A stretch of DNA of 64,000 nt, taken from contig CP019154.1 in the NCBI GenBank assembly GCA_002844335.1, positions 1,860,001 through 1,924,000 of the forward strand, written 5' to 3'. The DNA is from Haloarcula taiwanensis. Its GTDB lineage: Archaea; Halobacteriota; Halobacteria; Halobacteriales; Haloarculaceae. Below are positions 52,740 through 62,890 of this stretch, piece after piece. Every line of letters begins with the position of its first letter. Position 1 is the stretch's first letter. The position numbers were made by a program, and so were the translations under genes. The notes below the pieces were generated by a model. It ran no database searches. It was not told where the DNA came from and saw nothing but the letters and a program-made list of their open reading frames with translations.

Positions 52740-52886
52740 AGTTTGTGTTTGCTATCGGGCGACCCCAGCAGTTTTCCACCTGGTCGGAACGCAATCACCG
52801 CAATCGCGTGTAGACCGAACCGGCGTACTCACTTCTGGCGCCATGGGTAGGGGTACAGTCTAAACGATAGGTGTATACTGTAAATG
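52740..52886 (-). promoter_or_regulatory. conserved leader and promoter of S-layer copy 2
   Basis: The leader shares two blocks with copy 1 and has CATTTAC at 52880-52886, predicting a leader of about 116 bases. The conservation in two copies suggests a function in mRNA stability or translation. Confidence 0.5.
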
Positions 52887-53168
52887 TTTTGTGGTTAGGA
52901 TATCTGACTGTCATGACTGGTCAAGGATTGAAACGCCGTCCGTGGCGATCAGATGTAGGAGAAGCAGCGTGGATTCCAAGCTATAATTCCGTCATTCGTG
53001 CGTCTGACGGGTTGAATGTACATCGTGGAGCTGGTTTCATTGGCCAGAGATACCAGACCCTCACGAGTGCTAACTGCTCACTCAGGAACGAGTCCGCAGA
53101 AGAACCACACCTGACAGCTACGGCATGAGAATAGAGGAGGATTGAACGGTCACTTCCGACTAGTACCG
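52887..53168. other. 282-base spacer upstream of the S-layer genes
   Basis: Together with the leader this makes a 429-base gene-free region. I see no gene or clear site in it; a short plus-strand reading frame here has an unconvincing composition. Confidence 0.35.
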
Positions 53169-53930
53169 TCAGTTCGTTACAATTTCGATTTCACGGCTAT
53201 CGGGGTCTTTGGTGAACGCGTAACGGTCGTCACAGCTACCGGGATCACGGTAGTCCTCGGCGTGGCGCCCCATCAGCGTCTCCCACGCGTCGTGGAGGTC
53301 ATCAGTCTGAACCGCGAGGTGCCCCCACGCGTCGCCAAGTTCGTAGGACCGGCCGTCGTAGTTGTATGTGAGTTCGACTGACATCGCCTCGTCGGGAGCA
53401 TCTTCGGGCTTGAGGAAGTACAGGGCGAAGTCGTCGAACTCTTCGCGGCGGAACAGGTCGTAGTCGAGCTTTCGGGTGTACCAGCCGATAGCCTGGTCGG
53501 CGTCTTCGACGCGGATCATCGTGTGGTCGAGCGACCACTTCGCGCCGTGGTCCCGCTCGACGATCTCGATCTCATGGCCGTCGGGGTCTGTGACGAAGGC
53601 ATAGGAACCGCCACAGGAGTCTGGGTCGCGGTAATCCTCGACACCGGCGTCCATCAGGTCGTCGTAGGCGTCGTACACGTCATCACAGCGGACGGCGATG
53701 TGTCCCCACGCGTCGCCCATCGTGTACGAGCGCCCGTCATGATTGTACGTGAGTTCGAGCAGTGCACCCTCGTCGTGGACGTCCTCCGGACCAAGGAAGA
53801 CATTCGTGAACGTGTCGGCTTCCCAGCGGCCCTTTTCCTCGTAATCGAAATACGTCTGGTACCAGTCTAGCGAGGCGTCCAGATCCTCGACGCGCATCAT
53901 CGTATGATCGAGTGACCACATACACGGCAT
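53169..53930 (-). CDS. double VOC (glyoxalase-like) protein
   Basis: A 253-residue protein made of two tandem vicinal-oxygen-chelate domains (about 1-125 and 130-250). Both carry the metal-ligand pattern of glyoxalase I: Leu-Asp-His-Thr-Met, Glu-Leu-Thr-Tyr-Asn, Trp-Gly-His and Glu-Ile-Glu. It probably acts on methylglyoxal adducts of a low-molecular-weight thiol. The start could be ATG 53930 or 53921. Confidence 0.85.
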   Translation of the reverse strand: MPCMWSLDHTMMRVEDLDASLDWYQTYFDYEEKGRWEADTFTNVFLGPEDVHDEGALLELTYNHDGRSYTMGDAWGHIAVRCDDVYDAYDDLMDAGVEDYRDPDSCGGSYAFVTDPDGHEIEIVERDHGAKWSLDHTMIRVEDADQAIGWYTRKLDYDLFRREEFDDFALYFLKPEDAPDEAMSVELTYNYDGRSYELGDAWGHLAVQTDDLHDAWETLMGRHAEDYRDPGSCDDRYAFTKDPDSREIEIVTN

Positions 53931-53993
53931 GTGGTCCGAGCGAGCGAAAAGGCTACCGCCACAGGCGGTTCCGTCCGGATTCGATACTGCGGG

Positions 53994-54434
53994 TCACCGC
54001 GTCGCCGAACTGGTCCGAATTGCCGGCAGATAGTACCACCAGACCACGGCCAGTAAGACGAGAGAGCCTACCGGGACAGCCACGTAGTTGAGCCGCCTGT
54101 TGAATCCCAGAAACACGGGAAACTGGGTCAGACCCGCACCTGCAAGAGCAAGAGCGGTGACCCGAACATCCTCACGCCAGACGACACCGGCGGCAGCGCT
54201 GGCCAGGGCAAGGGCATACAGCAGGACGCCTGAGCCCCACGACTCGATAAACTGCGGGAGTGCGTTGGTAAACCGAACGAAGTAGCTATAGGCCGAGAGT
54301 AGCTCCGGCGGATTCGTATTAAAGAGCCCAAAGGAGAAGATGAGCGTCAGTTCTGCTCCGATTAGCACTACTGTCCACGGGACGAGGCCGGCAACGACAA
54401 CGGCCACAAGACGGCGTCGGGGACCGCGATCCAT
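53994..54434 (-). CDS. membrane protein (TIGR04206-like)
   Basis: A 146-residue protein with four hydrophobic helices, similar to a haloarchaeal family I recall as TIGR04206. ATG 54434 places a basic N-terminus before the first helix. Function unknown. Confidence 0.6.
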   Translation of the reverse strand: MDRGPRRRLVAVVVAGLVPWTVVLIGAELTLIFSFGLFNTNPPELLSAYSYFVRFTNALPQFIESWGSGVLLYALALASAAAGVVWREDVRVTALALAGAGLTQFPVFLGFNRRLNYVAVPVGSLVLLAVVWWYYLPAIRTSSATR

Positions 54435-54527
54435 ATCTGGTCGCAGGGCTCCACACCCATGAACGCATCTACTTCTTTGTCGGAACTTAGATGTCGTGTG
54501 CACGCGCGGGCCGACGCGCGACAACCA

Positions 54528-55637
54528 CTACCGGTTGGCGACGATTCGCAGGATATCTTCGTCCGCGAGTTCGTGGTCACGCCCGACCTGCTGTTCGTCG
54601 TGCTTGGCGCTCGGGCCGGTCACACGAGCGAAGCGGAACCGCTCGTCGAAACTTCCGCCGAGTTTCTCGCAGGCGTCGTCGACGGTGTCTCCCTCACGGA
54701 GGATCAGCGGTTCCTCACGGTCAACGCCGCGGCCCGGCTTGTCCATGTAGATCCGTATCAGGCCGAGCTCCTCCCAGATGCGTTCGGTGAGGCTGTCCAG
54801 CCCTTTCTCCTCCTCGGCGCTAATAAAGATCGCTTCGTCGGGGTCGATGTCCCGCTCTCGGAGTTCGTCTTCGACTTTCGGGAGGTAGTCTGGCTCAATG
54901 AGGTCGGCTTTGTTGACCGCGACGAGCGAGGGCAGGTAGACGCGGTTGTCCATCACACCGTCAACGAGCTGGTCGATATCGATGTCCTCGCCGATAGTCA
55001 CGTCGGCGTTGACGTAGCCGTGCTCACGCAGGACGGCCTTGACTGTCTCGTCGTCGAGTTCGACGCCGGAGGCCGTGTTGACCGAAATCCCGTCTTTACC
55101 CTTCTTTCGAACGTTAACCCACGGCGGGTCCTGATCGAGGCGAATCTTGTTCTTGTACAGCTCTTCGCTGAGGCGGTCGTACTGGTCGATCTCGAAGACG
55201 GAGATTAGGAAGACGATGAGGTCCGCGGTCCGGACAACGGACAGCACTTCTTTCCCACCACCGCGGCCGCCAGCAGCGCCCTCGATGAGACCCGGAACGT
55301 CGAGAATCTGTATGTTCGCTCCCTTGTGCTTGAGCATCCCCGGGTACACGTCGAGCGTGGTGAACTCGTATGCGCCGGTCTCGGACTCGGCGTTGGTCAG
55401 TGCGTTCAGCAGCGTCGACTTCCCGACGCTTGGGAACCCGACGAGCGCAACAGTCGCGTCACCGTGTTTCTCGACGCCGTAGCCACCGCCACCGCCCGAC
55501 GAGGCCTGCTGTTCGAGCTTCTCCTTTTTCTCGGCGAGCTTGGACTTCAGCCGACCGATATGGGCCTCTGTAGACTTATTGTAGGGAGTGCTGGCGATTT
55601 CGTCCTCGAGTTCCTGAATCTCCTCTTCGAGCCCCAT
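54528..55637 (-). CDS. drg: Drg/OBG-type GTPase
   Basis: A 369-residue GTPase: coiled N-terminal helices, G1 (Gly-Phe-Pro-Ser-Val-Gly-Lys-Ser), G3 (Asp-Val-Pro-Gly-Leu), G4 (Asn-Lys-Ala-Asp) and a C-terminal TGS domain. DRG proteins bind ribosomes and are linked to translation. Confidence 0.93.
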   Translation of the reverse strand: MGLEEEIQELEDEIASTPYNKSTEAHIGRLKSKLAEKKEKLEQQASSGGGGGYGVEKHGDATVALVGFPSVGKSTLLNALTNAESETGAYEFTTLDVYPGMLKHKGANIQILDVPGLIEGAAGGRGGGKEVLSVVRTADLIVFLISVFEIDQYDRLSEELYKNKIRLDQDPPWVNVRKKGKDGISVNTASGVELDDETVKAVLREHGYVNADVTIGEDIDIDQLVDGVMDNRVYLPSLVAVNKADLIEPDYLPKVEDELRERDIDPDEAIFISAEEEKGLDSLTERIWEELGLIRIYMDKPGRGVDREEPLILREGDTVDDACEKLGGSFDERFRFARVTGPSAKHDEQQVGRDHELADEDILRIVANR

Positions 55638-55784
55638 TAAGTGTATGTCGGCCCCTCACACCGAATAAGGCTTTCCTCCCTCGTCGACGCCACCCCCGCG
55701 GCACGCGTCATGGCTGTCTTCCCGTTCAGAATGGTCAAACGACCCTCATGTAATTCGACACACCTATAGGCCACCCTCCGTCAT

Positions 55785-55994
55785 ATGTCGATAATGGGAG
55801 CGGCGAGTCGGTTCCGCGACAGTACGCAGATACTGCTGCCAGTCGGTGCGCTCGACGGGATTCGCGATGAGTTGGAACAGCAGTTCACTGTGAGTGTTCA
55901 TCAAGACGGTGAGCAGATTCGGATCATCGGCTCTCCGGTCGAAATCAAAGACGCAAGTGATTTTCTCGCACGGCACGGCGTGACGTTCGCCTGA
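55785..55994 (+). CDS. VNG_1110C-family small protein
   Basis: A 69-residue protein with Phe-Arg-Asp-Ser-Thr-Gln-Ile-Leu-Leu-Pro and a C-terminal Ile-Gly-Ser-Pro-Val-Glu-Ile-Lys-Asp-Ala-Ser-Asp-Phe-Leu, matching my recollection of the haloarchaeal VNG_1110C family. The function is unknown. The start may be ATG 55794. Confidence 0.65.
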   Translation: MSIMGAASRFRDSTQILLPVGALDGIRDELEQQFTVSVHQDGEQIRIIGSPVEIKDASDFLARHGVTFA

Positions 55995-56097
55995 GCCGAC
56001 AGGGATCCTATTTTTTGTCGTGCTGGACGCTCCGTCGATAGAATAGTGAGCGTTCGAGCGTGTGGAGGCCTCACGCAGCGATCCGTGAAACGCAATC

Positions 56098-56105
56098 CTT
56101 TAAAC
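56098..56105 (+). promoter_or_regulatory. TATA box of rpl11
   Basis: CTTTAAAC lies about 25 bases before the rpl11 ATG at 56128, giving a nearly leaderless transcript. Confidence 0.5.
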
Positions 56106-56127
56106 CGCCGCGAGGATTCCACTATGT

Positions 56128-56616
56128 ATGGCTGGAACTATCGAAGTCCTCGTTCCCGGTGGGGAGGCCAACCCTGGCCCGCCACTCGGCCCGGAACTCG
56201 GCCCGACACCGGTGGACGTGCAGGCAGTCGTACAGGAGATCAACGACCAGACGGCAGCGTTCGACGGCACCGAAGTCCCCGTCACCGTCGAGTACGACGA
56301 CGACGGCTCCTTCGAGATCGAAGTCGGTGTCCCGCCGACGGCCGAACTCATCAAGGACGAGGCCGGCTTCGAGACTGGCAGCGGCGAGCCTCAGGAAGAC
56401 TTCGTCGCTGATCTCTCCGTCGACCAGGTCAAGCAGATCGCCGAGCAAAAGCAGACTGACCTGCTCTCCTACGACCTGAAGAACGCCGCAAAGGAAGTCG
56501 TCGGGACGTGTACCTCCCTCGGCGTCACTATTGAAGGCGAAAACCCACGCGAGTTCAAGGAACGCATCGACGCGGGCGAGTACGACGACGTGTTCGCGGC
56601 CGAAGCACAGGCGTAA
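56128..56616 (+). CDS. rpl11: 50S ribosomal protein L11
   Basis: A 162-residue L11 with N-terminal Gly-Gly-Glu-Ala-Asn-Pro-Gly-Pro-Pro-Leu-Gly-Pro and the RNA-binding C-terminal domain. It is part of the GTPase-associated centre. ATG 56128 gives the canonical N-terminus; an ATG four bases upstream is out of frame. Confidence 0.97.
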   Translation: MAGTIEVLVPGGEANPGPPLGPELGPTPVDVQAVVQEINDQTAAFDGTEVPVTVEYDDDGSFEIEVGVPPTAELIKDEAGFETGSGEPQEDFVADLSVDQVKQIAEQKQTDLLSYDLKNAAKEVVGTCTSLGVTIEGENPREFKERIDAGEYDDVFAAEAQA

Positions 56617-56760
56617 GTCGAACCGCTGTGCGACTGGCGTGTGTTTTCCCTTGCTTTCGACGCTGCTGAGCCACTGCACTGTCTGCTGGACCCCCGTCAA
56701 CAACTGGTCCCTGCGAACCGGAAACACGCCCGTCAGCGGCCCTTGGGCTGGTTCGACGGG

Positions 56761-56854
56761 TTTAAGTGTCGCATTGGCGTCTACCCGCACGAGACAGGCA
56801 TCCGCCTGTTTCACTGACCCGTAGAAGCCGATTGGCGTACTACGGAGGTGAACA
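56761..56854 (+). promoter_or_regulatory. promoter and L1-binding-like leader of the L1-L10-L12 operon
   Basis: TTTAAG (56761-56766) predicts transcription from about 56788, giving a leader of about 67 bases. The leader contains the hairpin GACAGGC / GCCTGTT (56793-56799 with 56804-56810) next to a TTCACTGACC bulge. Haloarchaeal L1 is known to autoregulate by binding an mRNA mimic of its 23S site. A GGAGGTGA ribosome binding site precedes the ATG. Confidence 0.5.
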
Positions 56855-57493
56855 ATGGCAGATCAGGAAATAGAGAACGCAGTCTCGCGCGCACTCGAGG
56901 ACGCACCTGAGCGGAATTTCCGCGAAACGGTCGACCTCGCTGTGAACCTGCGCGACTTAGATCTTAACGACCCGTCGAACCGCGTCGACGAGTCCGTCGT
57001 GCTTCCTGCTGGCACCGGTCAGGAGACCACTATTGTGGTCTTCGCCGAGGGCGAAACCGCCCTTCGTGCTGAGGAAGTCGCAGACGACGTACTCGACGAG
57101 GACGAACTCGAGGAACTGGGTGGCGACGACGACGCCGCCAAGGACCTCGCCGATGACACTGACTTCTTCATTGCGGAGAAGGATCTGATGCAGGACATCG
57201 GTCGCTACCTCGGGACCGTCCTCGGTCCGCGTGGGAAGATGCCGGAACCGCTCGACCCCGACGACGACGTCGTCGAGGTCATCGAACGCATGAAAAACAC
57301 CGTGCAGCTCCGCAGCGGGGAACGGCGAACGTTCCACACGCGGGTCGGCGCGGAGGACATGTCCGCCGAGGATATCGCGGACAACATCGACGTTATCCTC
57401 CGCCGTCTGCACGCGGACCTCGAGAAGGGCCCGCTCAACATCGACACGGTCTACGTGAAGACGACGATGGGGCCTGCGATGGAGGTTGCCTGA
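56855..57493 (+). CDS. rpl1: 50S ribosomal protein L1
   Basis: A 212-residue archaeal L1 with the typical Gly-Pro-Arg-Gly-Lys-Met-Pro motif; it binds 23S rRNA at the L1 stalk and probably its own leader. Preceded by a good Shine-Dalgarno (GGAGGTGA). Confidence 0.97.
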   Translation: MADQEIENAVSRALEDAPERNFRETVDLAVNLRDLDLNDPSNRVDESVVLPAGTGQETTIVVFAEGETALRAEEVADDVLDEDELEELGGDDDAAKDLADDTDFFIAEKDLMQDIGRYLGTVLGPRGKMPEPLDPDDDVVEVIERMKNTVQLRSGERRTFHTRVGAEDMSAEDIADNIDVILRRLHADLEKGPLNIDTVYVKTTMGPAMEVA

Positions 57494-57494
57494 T

Positions 57495-58538
57495 ATGAGC
57501 GCCGAATCCGAACGCAAGACCGAGACCATTCCCGAGTGGAAGCAGGAAGAGGTCGACGCCATCGTAGAGATGATCGAGTCCTACGAGAGCGTCGGCGTCG
57601 TCAACATCGCCGGGATCCCGTCCCGACAGCTACAGGACATGCGACGTGACCTGCACGGGACCGCCGAGCTCCGCGTCTCCCGGAACACGCTGCTTGAGCG
57701 TGCACTCGACGAAGTCGACGACGGACTCGAAGACCTCAACAGCTACATCACCGGGCAGGTCGGGCTCATCGGAACCGACGACAACCCGTTCTCGCTGTTT
57801 CAGGAACTCGAGGCCTCCAAAACGCCCGCACCCATCGGTGCCGGCGAGGTGGCCCCGAACGACATCGTGATTCCGGAAGGCGACACGGGCGTCGACCCCG
57901 GTCCGTTCGTCGGCGAACTCCAGAGCGTGGGTGCCGACGCACGCATTCAGGAGGGCTCCATTCAGGTCCTCTCCGACTCGACGGTGCTTGACACCGGCGA
58001 GGAAGTCTCCCAAGAACTCGCGAATGTGCTGAACGAACTCGGCATCGAACCGAAGGAGGTCGGTCTCGACCTCCGCGCCGTCTTCGCCGACGGTGTGCTG
58101 TTCGAGCCCGAGGAACTGGAACTCGACATCGACGAGTACCGGAGCGACATCCAGGCGGCTGCCGGCCGAGCGTTCAATCTCTCGGTCAACGCCGACTACC
58201 CGACCGCGACGACGGCCCCGACGATGCTCCAGTCCGCTCGTGGCAACGCCAAGAGCCTCGCGCTCCAGGCGGCCATCGAGGACCCCGAGGTCGTGCCTGA
58301 CCTCGTGAGCAAGGCCGACGCACAGGTCCGTGCGCTCGCCTCGCAGATCGACGACGAGGAGGCACTCCCGGAGGAGCTCCAGGGCGTCGAGGCCGACGTG
58401 GCGACAGAGGAACCGACTGACGACCAAGACGACGACACCGCATCCGAGGACGACGCCGACGACGCGGCCGAGGAGGCCGACGACGGCGACGATGACGACG
58501 ATGAAGACGCCGGCGACGCGCTCGGAGCGATGTTCTAA
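57495..58538 (+). CDS. rpl10: 50S ribosomal protein L10 (P0)
   Basis: A 347-residue L10/P0 with the rRNA-binding N-terminus (Arg-Asp-Leu-His-Gly ... Arg-Asn-Thr-Leu) and an acidic tail ending Asp-Ala-Leu-Gly-Ala-Met-Phe, the stalk ending shared with L12. It anchors L12 dimers. ATG lies one base after the L1 stop. Confidence 0.97.
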   Translation: MSAESERKTETIPEWKQEEVDAIVEMIESYESVGVVNIAGIPSRQLQDMRRDLHGTAELRVSRNTLLERALDEVDDGLEDLNSYITGQVGLIGTDDNPFSLFQELEASKTPAPIGAGEVAPNDIVIPEGDTGVDPGPFVGELQSVGADARIQEGSIQVLSDSTVLDTGEEVSQELANVLNELGIEPKEVGLDLRAVFADGVLFEPEELELDIDEYRSDIQAAAGRAFNLSVNADYPTATTAPTMLQSARGNAKSLALQAAIEDPEVVPDLVSKADAQVRALASQIDDEEALPEELQGVEADVATEEPTDDQDDDTASEDDADDAAEEADDGDDDDDEDAGDALGAMF

Positions 58539-58555
58539 CAACTCACACTACAACA

Positions 58556-58903
58556 ATGGAATACGTATACGCTGCACTCATCCTGAACGAATCGGGCGAA
58601 GAAATCAACGAAGACAACCTCACCGACGTGCTCAACGCCGCTGGCGTCGACGTCGAGGAGTCCCGCGTCAAGGCCCTCGTCGCCGCCCTCGAGGACGTCG
58701 ACATCGAGGAGGCCGTCGACCAGGCCGCTGCGGCACCGGTGCCGGCAAGCGGTGGCGCGGCCGCACCCGCCGAGGGTGACGCTGACGAGGCCGACGATGC
58801 CGACGAGGAAGCCGAAGAAGAGGCTGCCGACGACGGCGGCGACGACGATGACGACGAGGACGACGAGGCAAGCGGTGAGGGCCTCGGCGAACTCTTCGGC
58901 TAA
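58556..58903 (+). CDS. rpl12: 50S ribosomal protein L12
   Basis: A 115-residue acidic archaeal L12 (P1-type) with the N-terminal dimerisation domain, an Ala-rich hinge and an acidic tail ending Gly-Glu-Leu-Phe-Gly that contacts elongation factors. Last gene of the L1-L10-L12 operon. Confidence 0.97.
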   Translation: MEYVYAALILNESGEEINEDNLTDVLNAAGVDVEESRVKALVAALEDVDIEEAVDQAAAAPVPASGGAAAPAEGDADEADDADEEAEEEAADDGGDDDDDEDDEASGEGLGELFG

Positions 58904-58922
58904 CTCGGTTCAACACAGCTCA

Positions 58923-58933
58923 GTTTTTTCTTT
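58923..58933 (+). terminator. U-rich terminator after rpl12
   Basis: GTTTTTTCTTT, 20 bases after the rpl12 stop, is a T-tract of the kind that ends archaeal transcripts. Confidence 0.55.
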
Positions 58934-59086
58934 GCGTGCGCTCGACCGGTGAGAGGAGTCAATACTGACCCCGCCGATAGCCGTATCTCTATTGGACAAG
59001 TATGCTGAGCCACGACCGAGCTGTAATCCAGCGTGTACTGCCTGACATACGAGTCTGATTACACCGAAAACGGGTCTGATGCGGCC

Positions 59087-62000
59087 TTAGCTACCGATCC
59101 TAATCGTATCGGAGTCAATCGAGATGGGTGAGTCGTTCGTGGTTGCGCCACTCTCGTCGACTTCCTTCAGGTAGATTTCACCCGTCGCAGTATCGTCAAC
59201 CGACCCACTGGCCGTGTCGTTGTACACTGTGACTTCGTACGTGTAGTATCCGGCATCGAGGTCGGTATCGTAGCCAGCCCACGCCGGATACGCATCGGTC
59301 CCGGTAAGGTCACCGCTACCCACGGTGACGTTCTCAGTGCCTGTGTACACTGTACTGCCGTCACTCTTGTTCTTGACAGTGAGGCTCACCTCGCGTTTGT
59401 CGCCGACAGTTCCCTCATTGTTGACTTCGACGGTCATTCGCTGTGCACTACCGCGGCGTTCGATGAGCGTCGAAGTGTTGTAAGTCTCTGCACCGATATT
59501 GATGCCCTGCGTGTCGTTTACCACGACATTCGACCGACCAACGAAGAACGACTGCTTTGCTGAGGTGCTGTTCCGTGTCTGGACGTAGTACGTGTAGTTA
59601 CCGCGGTCAGACGGGAGGCTGAGGTTCACCTGCTTCGTCTCTTTGCTTGTGAGAACGTTGGTTGTTGCGGCGTCAGACACTGCGAACGTCGAGCTCGCGT
59701 CGTCGGTGTTCTTTGCATAGAGTTTCACATCGGCGGTTCCGCCTTCTCCTCCGACGTTCGTGACGTTGACCGTAGCGTTTGCAGACTCGTCATTGTCGAT
59801 TGCGCTCGTGGCGCGCACAGAGTCGACTTGCATGAACTGTTCGTCAATGTCGCCGACGTAGATATTTCCGCCCCACTGCTTCCCAGTAGCGGACTCGGAG
59901 CGGTTGGGGTTCGTGAGATTGAACCTGTACTGGTACGATTGCCCCGGAGCCTTACTTGCAGTCGCCAGCTCAATGTTGAACTGTGCCGTTTCGTTTACTC
60001 CGATCTTTTTATTCCGCGTCTTGATTGTGCTTCCATCGAAGGTAGGCGTGAGCTCTGCAGTACCGGCGGTGGTACCAACGTTTTTCACCGTCACCGTTAC
60101 CTCTGCGTTCTCTGTTTTCAGAGTCCGCGCTGGGGCATCGACATCAACGTAGTTGAATTTCGGCTCCAAAACCTCGTTTTCAATAGAGTTGGTCTTGAAT
60201 ATAACCACCGCGTCGTTGTAGTCAGGATCGCCGTAACCGTATGCGTTGCTGGGGCTTGCGTTATCTTGTGAGAGTTCATACAGGTACACAAATTCACCGT
60301 CAGCGAGGTTTAGCCTCGCTGATCCGTTCGCAAGTGCGGTGAGCCGTTCCTCACCAAGCATATCCCGGAGTTTCCGCTGTGCCTTGCCGGCCTGCCCGTA
60401 GCCGGGAATCACCTCTCCATCGGCCAATATGTCTGCGTTTGAGCTGCTTTCGTCGGTAGAAATTCGGACCCCACCTGGATTGCTGCATCTCTTGGTGTAG
60501 TAGTTCGTGCCGTCTATCTTGAACCGAATGTCCGTATACGTCGTTTCATAGCAATAGTAGGATGTGGCGGTGACGGAGAAGCTCGAATTCGCTTCGAAAG
60601 TCTTGGTGAACTCGTATGGGTCCGGATAGTCGTCGTTAATCAGCCGTCGTTCAGCATGCGGGCCGTTCACATCGCCGTCTTCGAAGCTGTATCCCACGTC
60701 GCGCCACAGTGGAATCTCGTGGTCGCCGGACTGATTGTTGACGACCAGATCCATGTCTACTTTCGTGTGCGTAATCTGATAGCCGTTACTACCCTCAAGC
60801 TCAGCTCCCTTGAGTTCGATTGTTGCGTTGACCCGCTCGTTGGTTGTCATCCCTCCCTCGTCACGCTCGACCGCAGTATTCGACCGCACGTTTAGGAGTC
60901 GCCAGGCAGTCTGGTTTTCAGTGGTAAAGTTCACTCGATAGAGTCCATCTTCGGACGGCGCTGTAACGGTCTGTGTGACCGTCGTACTCTCTCCCGGGCC
61001 AAGCTGTTCGTCCGTTGACTTGTCGGCTCCCCAGTCTCTGCCGATGCGAAGCGTCTGGGAGCCTTCTTTGCCCCCAGTGTTCGTGACATTGAAGCTGACT
61101 TCGGTCTTGTTCTCTGGCTCGACCGGGTTGTCGACGCCGAGGCCAGTGATATCGAACACTGGTGGGGCCGACCCGCCGACAGTGAAGGTCCCATAACTGC
61201 GGTCGTCCGGCGTCTCGACGACGTAGGTGTAATTACTGTATGACGGTGCAGTGAGCGGACCGCCAGTGAGAGTTACCGTCTCTTTTTCTGAACCGCTGTT
61301 GGTTCCATTGAGCGTGAGCGTTTTCTCCTTCGATTCAACCTTTGTGTTCGACTCGTTTTTGATGAGTATTTTGACGGCGTCGGACTTACGGATATTGCCG
61401 GTATTTTTGACTGTCGCCGCGATCGTGACTGTGTCACCGCTCTTTACCCCACCCGGTGGCGAAACCGATGTCACCTCAAAGACACCGACGTCACCGACAA
61501 CGAAGTAGTGGCCGTCGTCGCTGTACTGCGAATACGTGTCGTCGTCCGTCGTGACCTCGATATCGTAGGTCCCGTTCTCGTCGGTCGGCATCGCCGATCC
61601 AAAATCAACTGTCCGGCTGTTGCCCGGATGGACTGTCACGTGCCGCGTAGCGGTCACCGAGCCATTAACCAGCAGCGTGACGCTCTGTTCGGCTGTCATA
61701 CTGCCGTTGTTTTCGACTGTGACATTCGCTTCTGGGACCTGATTGAGCCGTGCTGTTGCGGGGATCGAGGCACTAGTTATATTCAGTGACGGTGATCCGG
61801 GCACAGCCGTGTAGTTGACCAGCTCGTAGGCTTCGTCTTGCTCAGATGCCACAGTGAAGTTGTGTACACCGCTGTCGGCATCTATCGACTTGCTCACGCT
61901 AGCTGAATCGCCACCAGTAAGCGTGACCGTGGCTGTCGCATTATCTGCCGCCCCGGACCGATTCAGTCTGATCACTTGGGTGTCTTGCAAACCACCAGAG

Positions 62001-62890
62001 TTCCGTATCGTGGCATTCACAAGTGCTTTCTGACCGTCTGATGGGTCTTCTTGCACCGACATGTTCCGTACTTCGAACACCGGGTCGCTCACGTTGCCAA
62101 GTGCAAAGTTAATATAGATGGTCTCACCCGGCTCCGCTGAATTCGGAGTCACCGTGACGTACTTGTCGTCGTATGCGTCCTGTGCCCAGTCCGCCCACGC
62201 GCGAGCGTAACTGCTGTTCTCGATTGTCAACGTAGCGTTGGTGACCTGTGACGGGGCACAGGTGGTGCTCGGCGAAGAAGAGTCCCACGAGCCGTTCCGT
62301 ACGCCTTCGTATGTCGCCTCAGTGAATAGCGCCGTTTGAAGTGCTGCTTCGTGTGATCGGTTCGCCGTCGTGTTCGATTGAATCGCGACCGAACTCCCCC
62401 CCATCTGGTGCCCAGAGATATTCGCGAACGAGACTGACAGCGCCCCTTTATCGTAGTTCACGGCCGGGGGCGACGACATCGTCGCGCCCGACTCGGTCAT
62501 CCGCCATACACCTCCGCCTTGATAGCCAACTTGTTGGCCGTTTTCCTGATACTGAAGCGTCTGCAACGTCCGATTCCCCGTCGAACAGGTCGAGTTACGG
62601 TTCAGCGTCAGGCTGTATGTCGCGTCGTCCGTCACAGCGACATCAGACCGAACCCGGTCCGGAAGCTTAACTGACTCACTGGTATCTGACCGCTGGAAGC
62701 TCTGATCGACCGACAGCAGCACCTCCTCAGCGAGCTCGACATTCGCGTCGTCGTTGATATCTCCGATTGTCTGCTGGCCCGCCTGAACGATCAGTATGGC
62801 ACCAATGATGACTGCACTCGCCAACAACACCACACCCAGAACGTGCGATACACCCCGGTCTCCAGCCCCCCGGCTGCCCCACTCGAACAT
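59087..62890 (-). CDS. giant pilin-headed CARDB surface protein
   Basis: A 1267-residue protein. It begins with a type IV pilin-like N-terminus (Arg-Gly-Val-Ser-His-Val-Leu-Gly-Val-Val-Leu-Leu then a hydrophobic helix) similar to haloarchaeal DUF7289/pilin proteins, then a long chain of immunoglobulin-like CARDB repeats (recurring Val-Lys-Asn-Thr-Gly / Val-Thr-Asn-Thr-Gly-Gly motifs), with a divergent region in the middle (about 660-870) that carries four Cys. Many Asn-x-Ser/Thr sites suggest N-glycosylation. It could be a surface adhesin assembled by the pilus machinery. ATG 62890 is chosen; ATG 62902 is also possible. Confidence 0.75.
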   Translation of the reverse strand: MFEWGSRGAGDRGVSHVLGVVLLASAVIIGAILIVQAGQQTIGDINDDANVELAEEVLLSVDQSFQRSDTSESVKLPDRVRSDVAVTDDATYSLTLNRNSTCSTGNRTLQTLQYQENGQQVGYQGGGVWRMTESGATMSSPPAVNYDKGALSVSFANISGHQMGGSSVAIQSNTTANRSHEAALQTALFTEATYEGVRNGSWDSSSPSTTCAPSQVTNATLTIENSSYARAWADWAQDAYDDKYVTVTPNSAEPGETIYINFALGNVSDPVFEVRNMSVQEDPSDGQKALVNATIRNSGGLQDTQVIRLNRSGAADNATATVTLTGGDSASVSKSIDADSGVHNFTVASEQDEAYELVNYTAVPGSPSLNITSASIPATARLNQVPEANVTVENNGSMTAEQSVTLLVNGSVTATRHVTVHPGNSRTVDFGSAMPTDENGTYDIEVTTDDDTYSQYSDDGHYFVVGDVGVFEVTSVSPPGGVKSGDTVTIAATVKNTGNIRKSDAVKILIKNESNTKVESKEKTLTLNGTNSGSEKETVTLTGGPLTAPSYSNYTYVVETPDDRSYGTFTVGGSAPPVFDITGLGVDNPVEPENKTEVSFNVTNTGGKEGSQTLRIGRDWGADKSTDEQLGPGESTTVTQTVTAPSEDGLYRVNFTTENQTAWRLLNVRSNTAVERDEGGMTTNERVNATIELKGAELEGSNGYQITHTKVDMDLVVNNQSGDHEIPLWRDVGYSFEDGDVNGPHAERRLINDDYPDPYEFTKTFEANSSFSVTATSYYCYETTYTDIRFKIDGTNYYTKRCSNPGGVRISTDESSSNADILADGEVIPGYGQAGKAQRKLRDMLGEERLTALANGSARLNLADGEFVYLYELSQDNASPSNAYGYGDPDYNDAVVIFKTNSIENEVLEPKFNYVDVDAPARTLKTENAEVTVTVKNVGTTAGTAELTPTFDGSTIKTRNKKIGVNETAQFNIELATASKAPGQSYQYRFNLTNPNRSESATGKQWGGNIYVGDIDEQFMQVDSVRATSAIDNDESANATVNVTNVGGEGGTADVKLYAKNTDDASSTFAVSDAATTNVLTSKETKQVNLSLPSDRGNYTYYVQTRNSTSAKQSFFVGRSNVVVNDTQGINIGAETYNTSTLIERRGSAQRMTVEVNNEGTVGDKREVSLTVKNKSDGSTVYTGTENVTVGSGDLTGTDAYPAWAGYDTDLDAGYYTYEVTVYNDTASGSVDDTATGEIYLKEVDESGATTNDSPISIDSDTIRIGS

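Noticed and set aside
52871..53128. Plus-strand frame in the spacer upstream of the S-layer genes.
   Set aside because: It overlaps the conserved promoter region, has an unusual composition and shows no domain.
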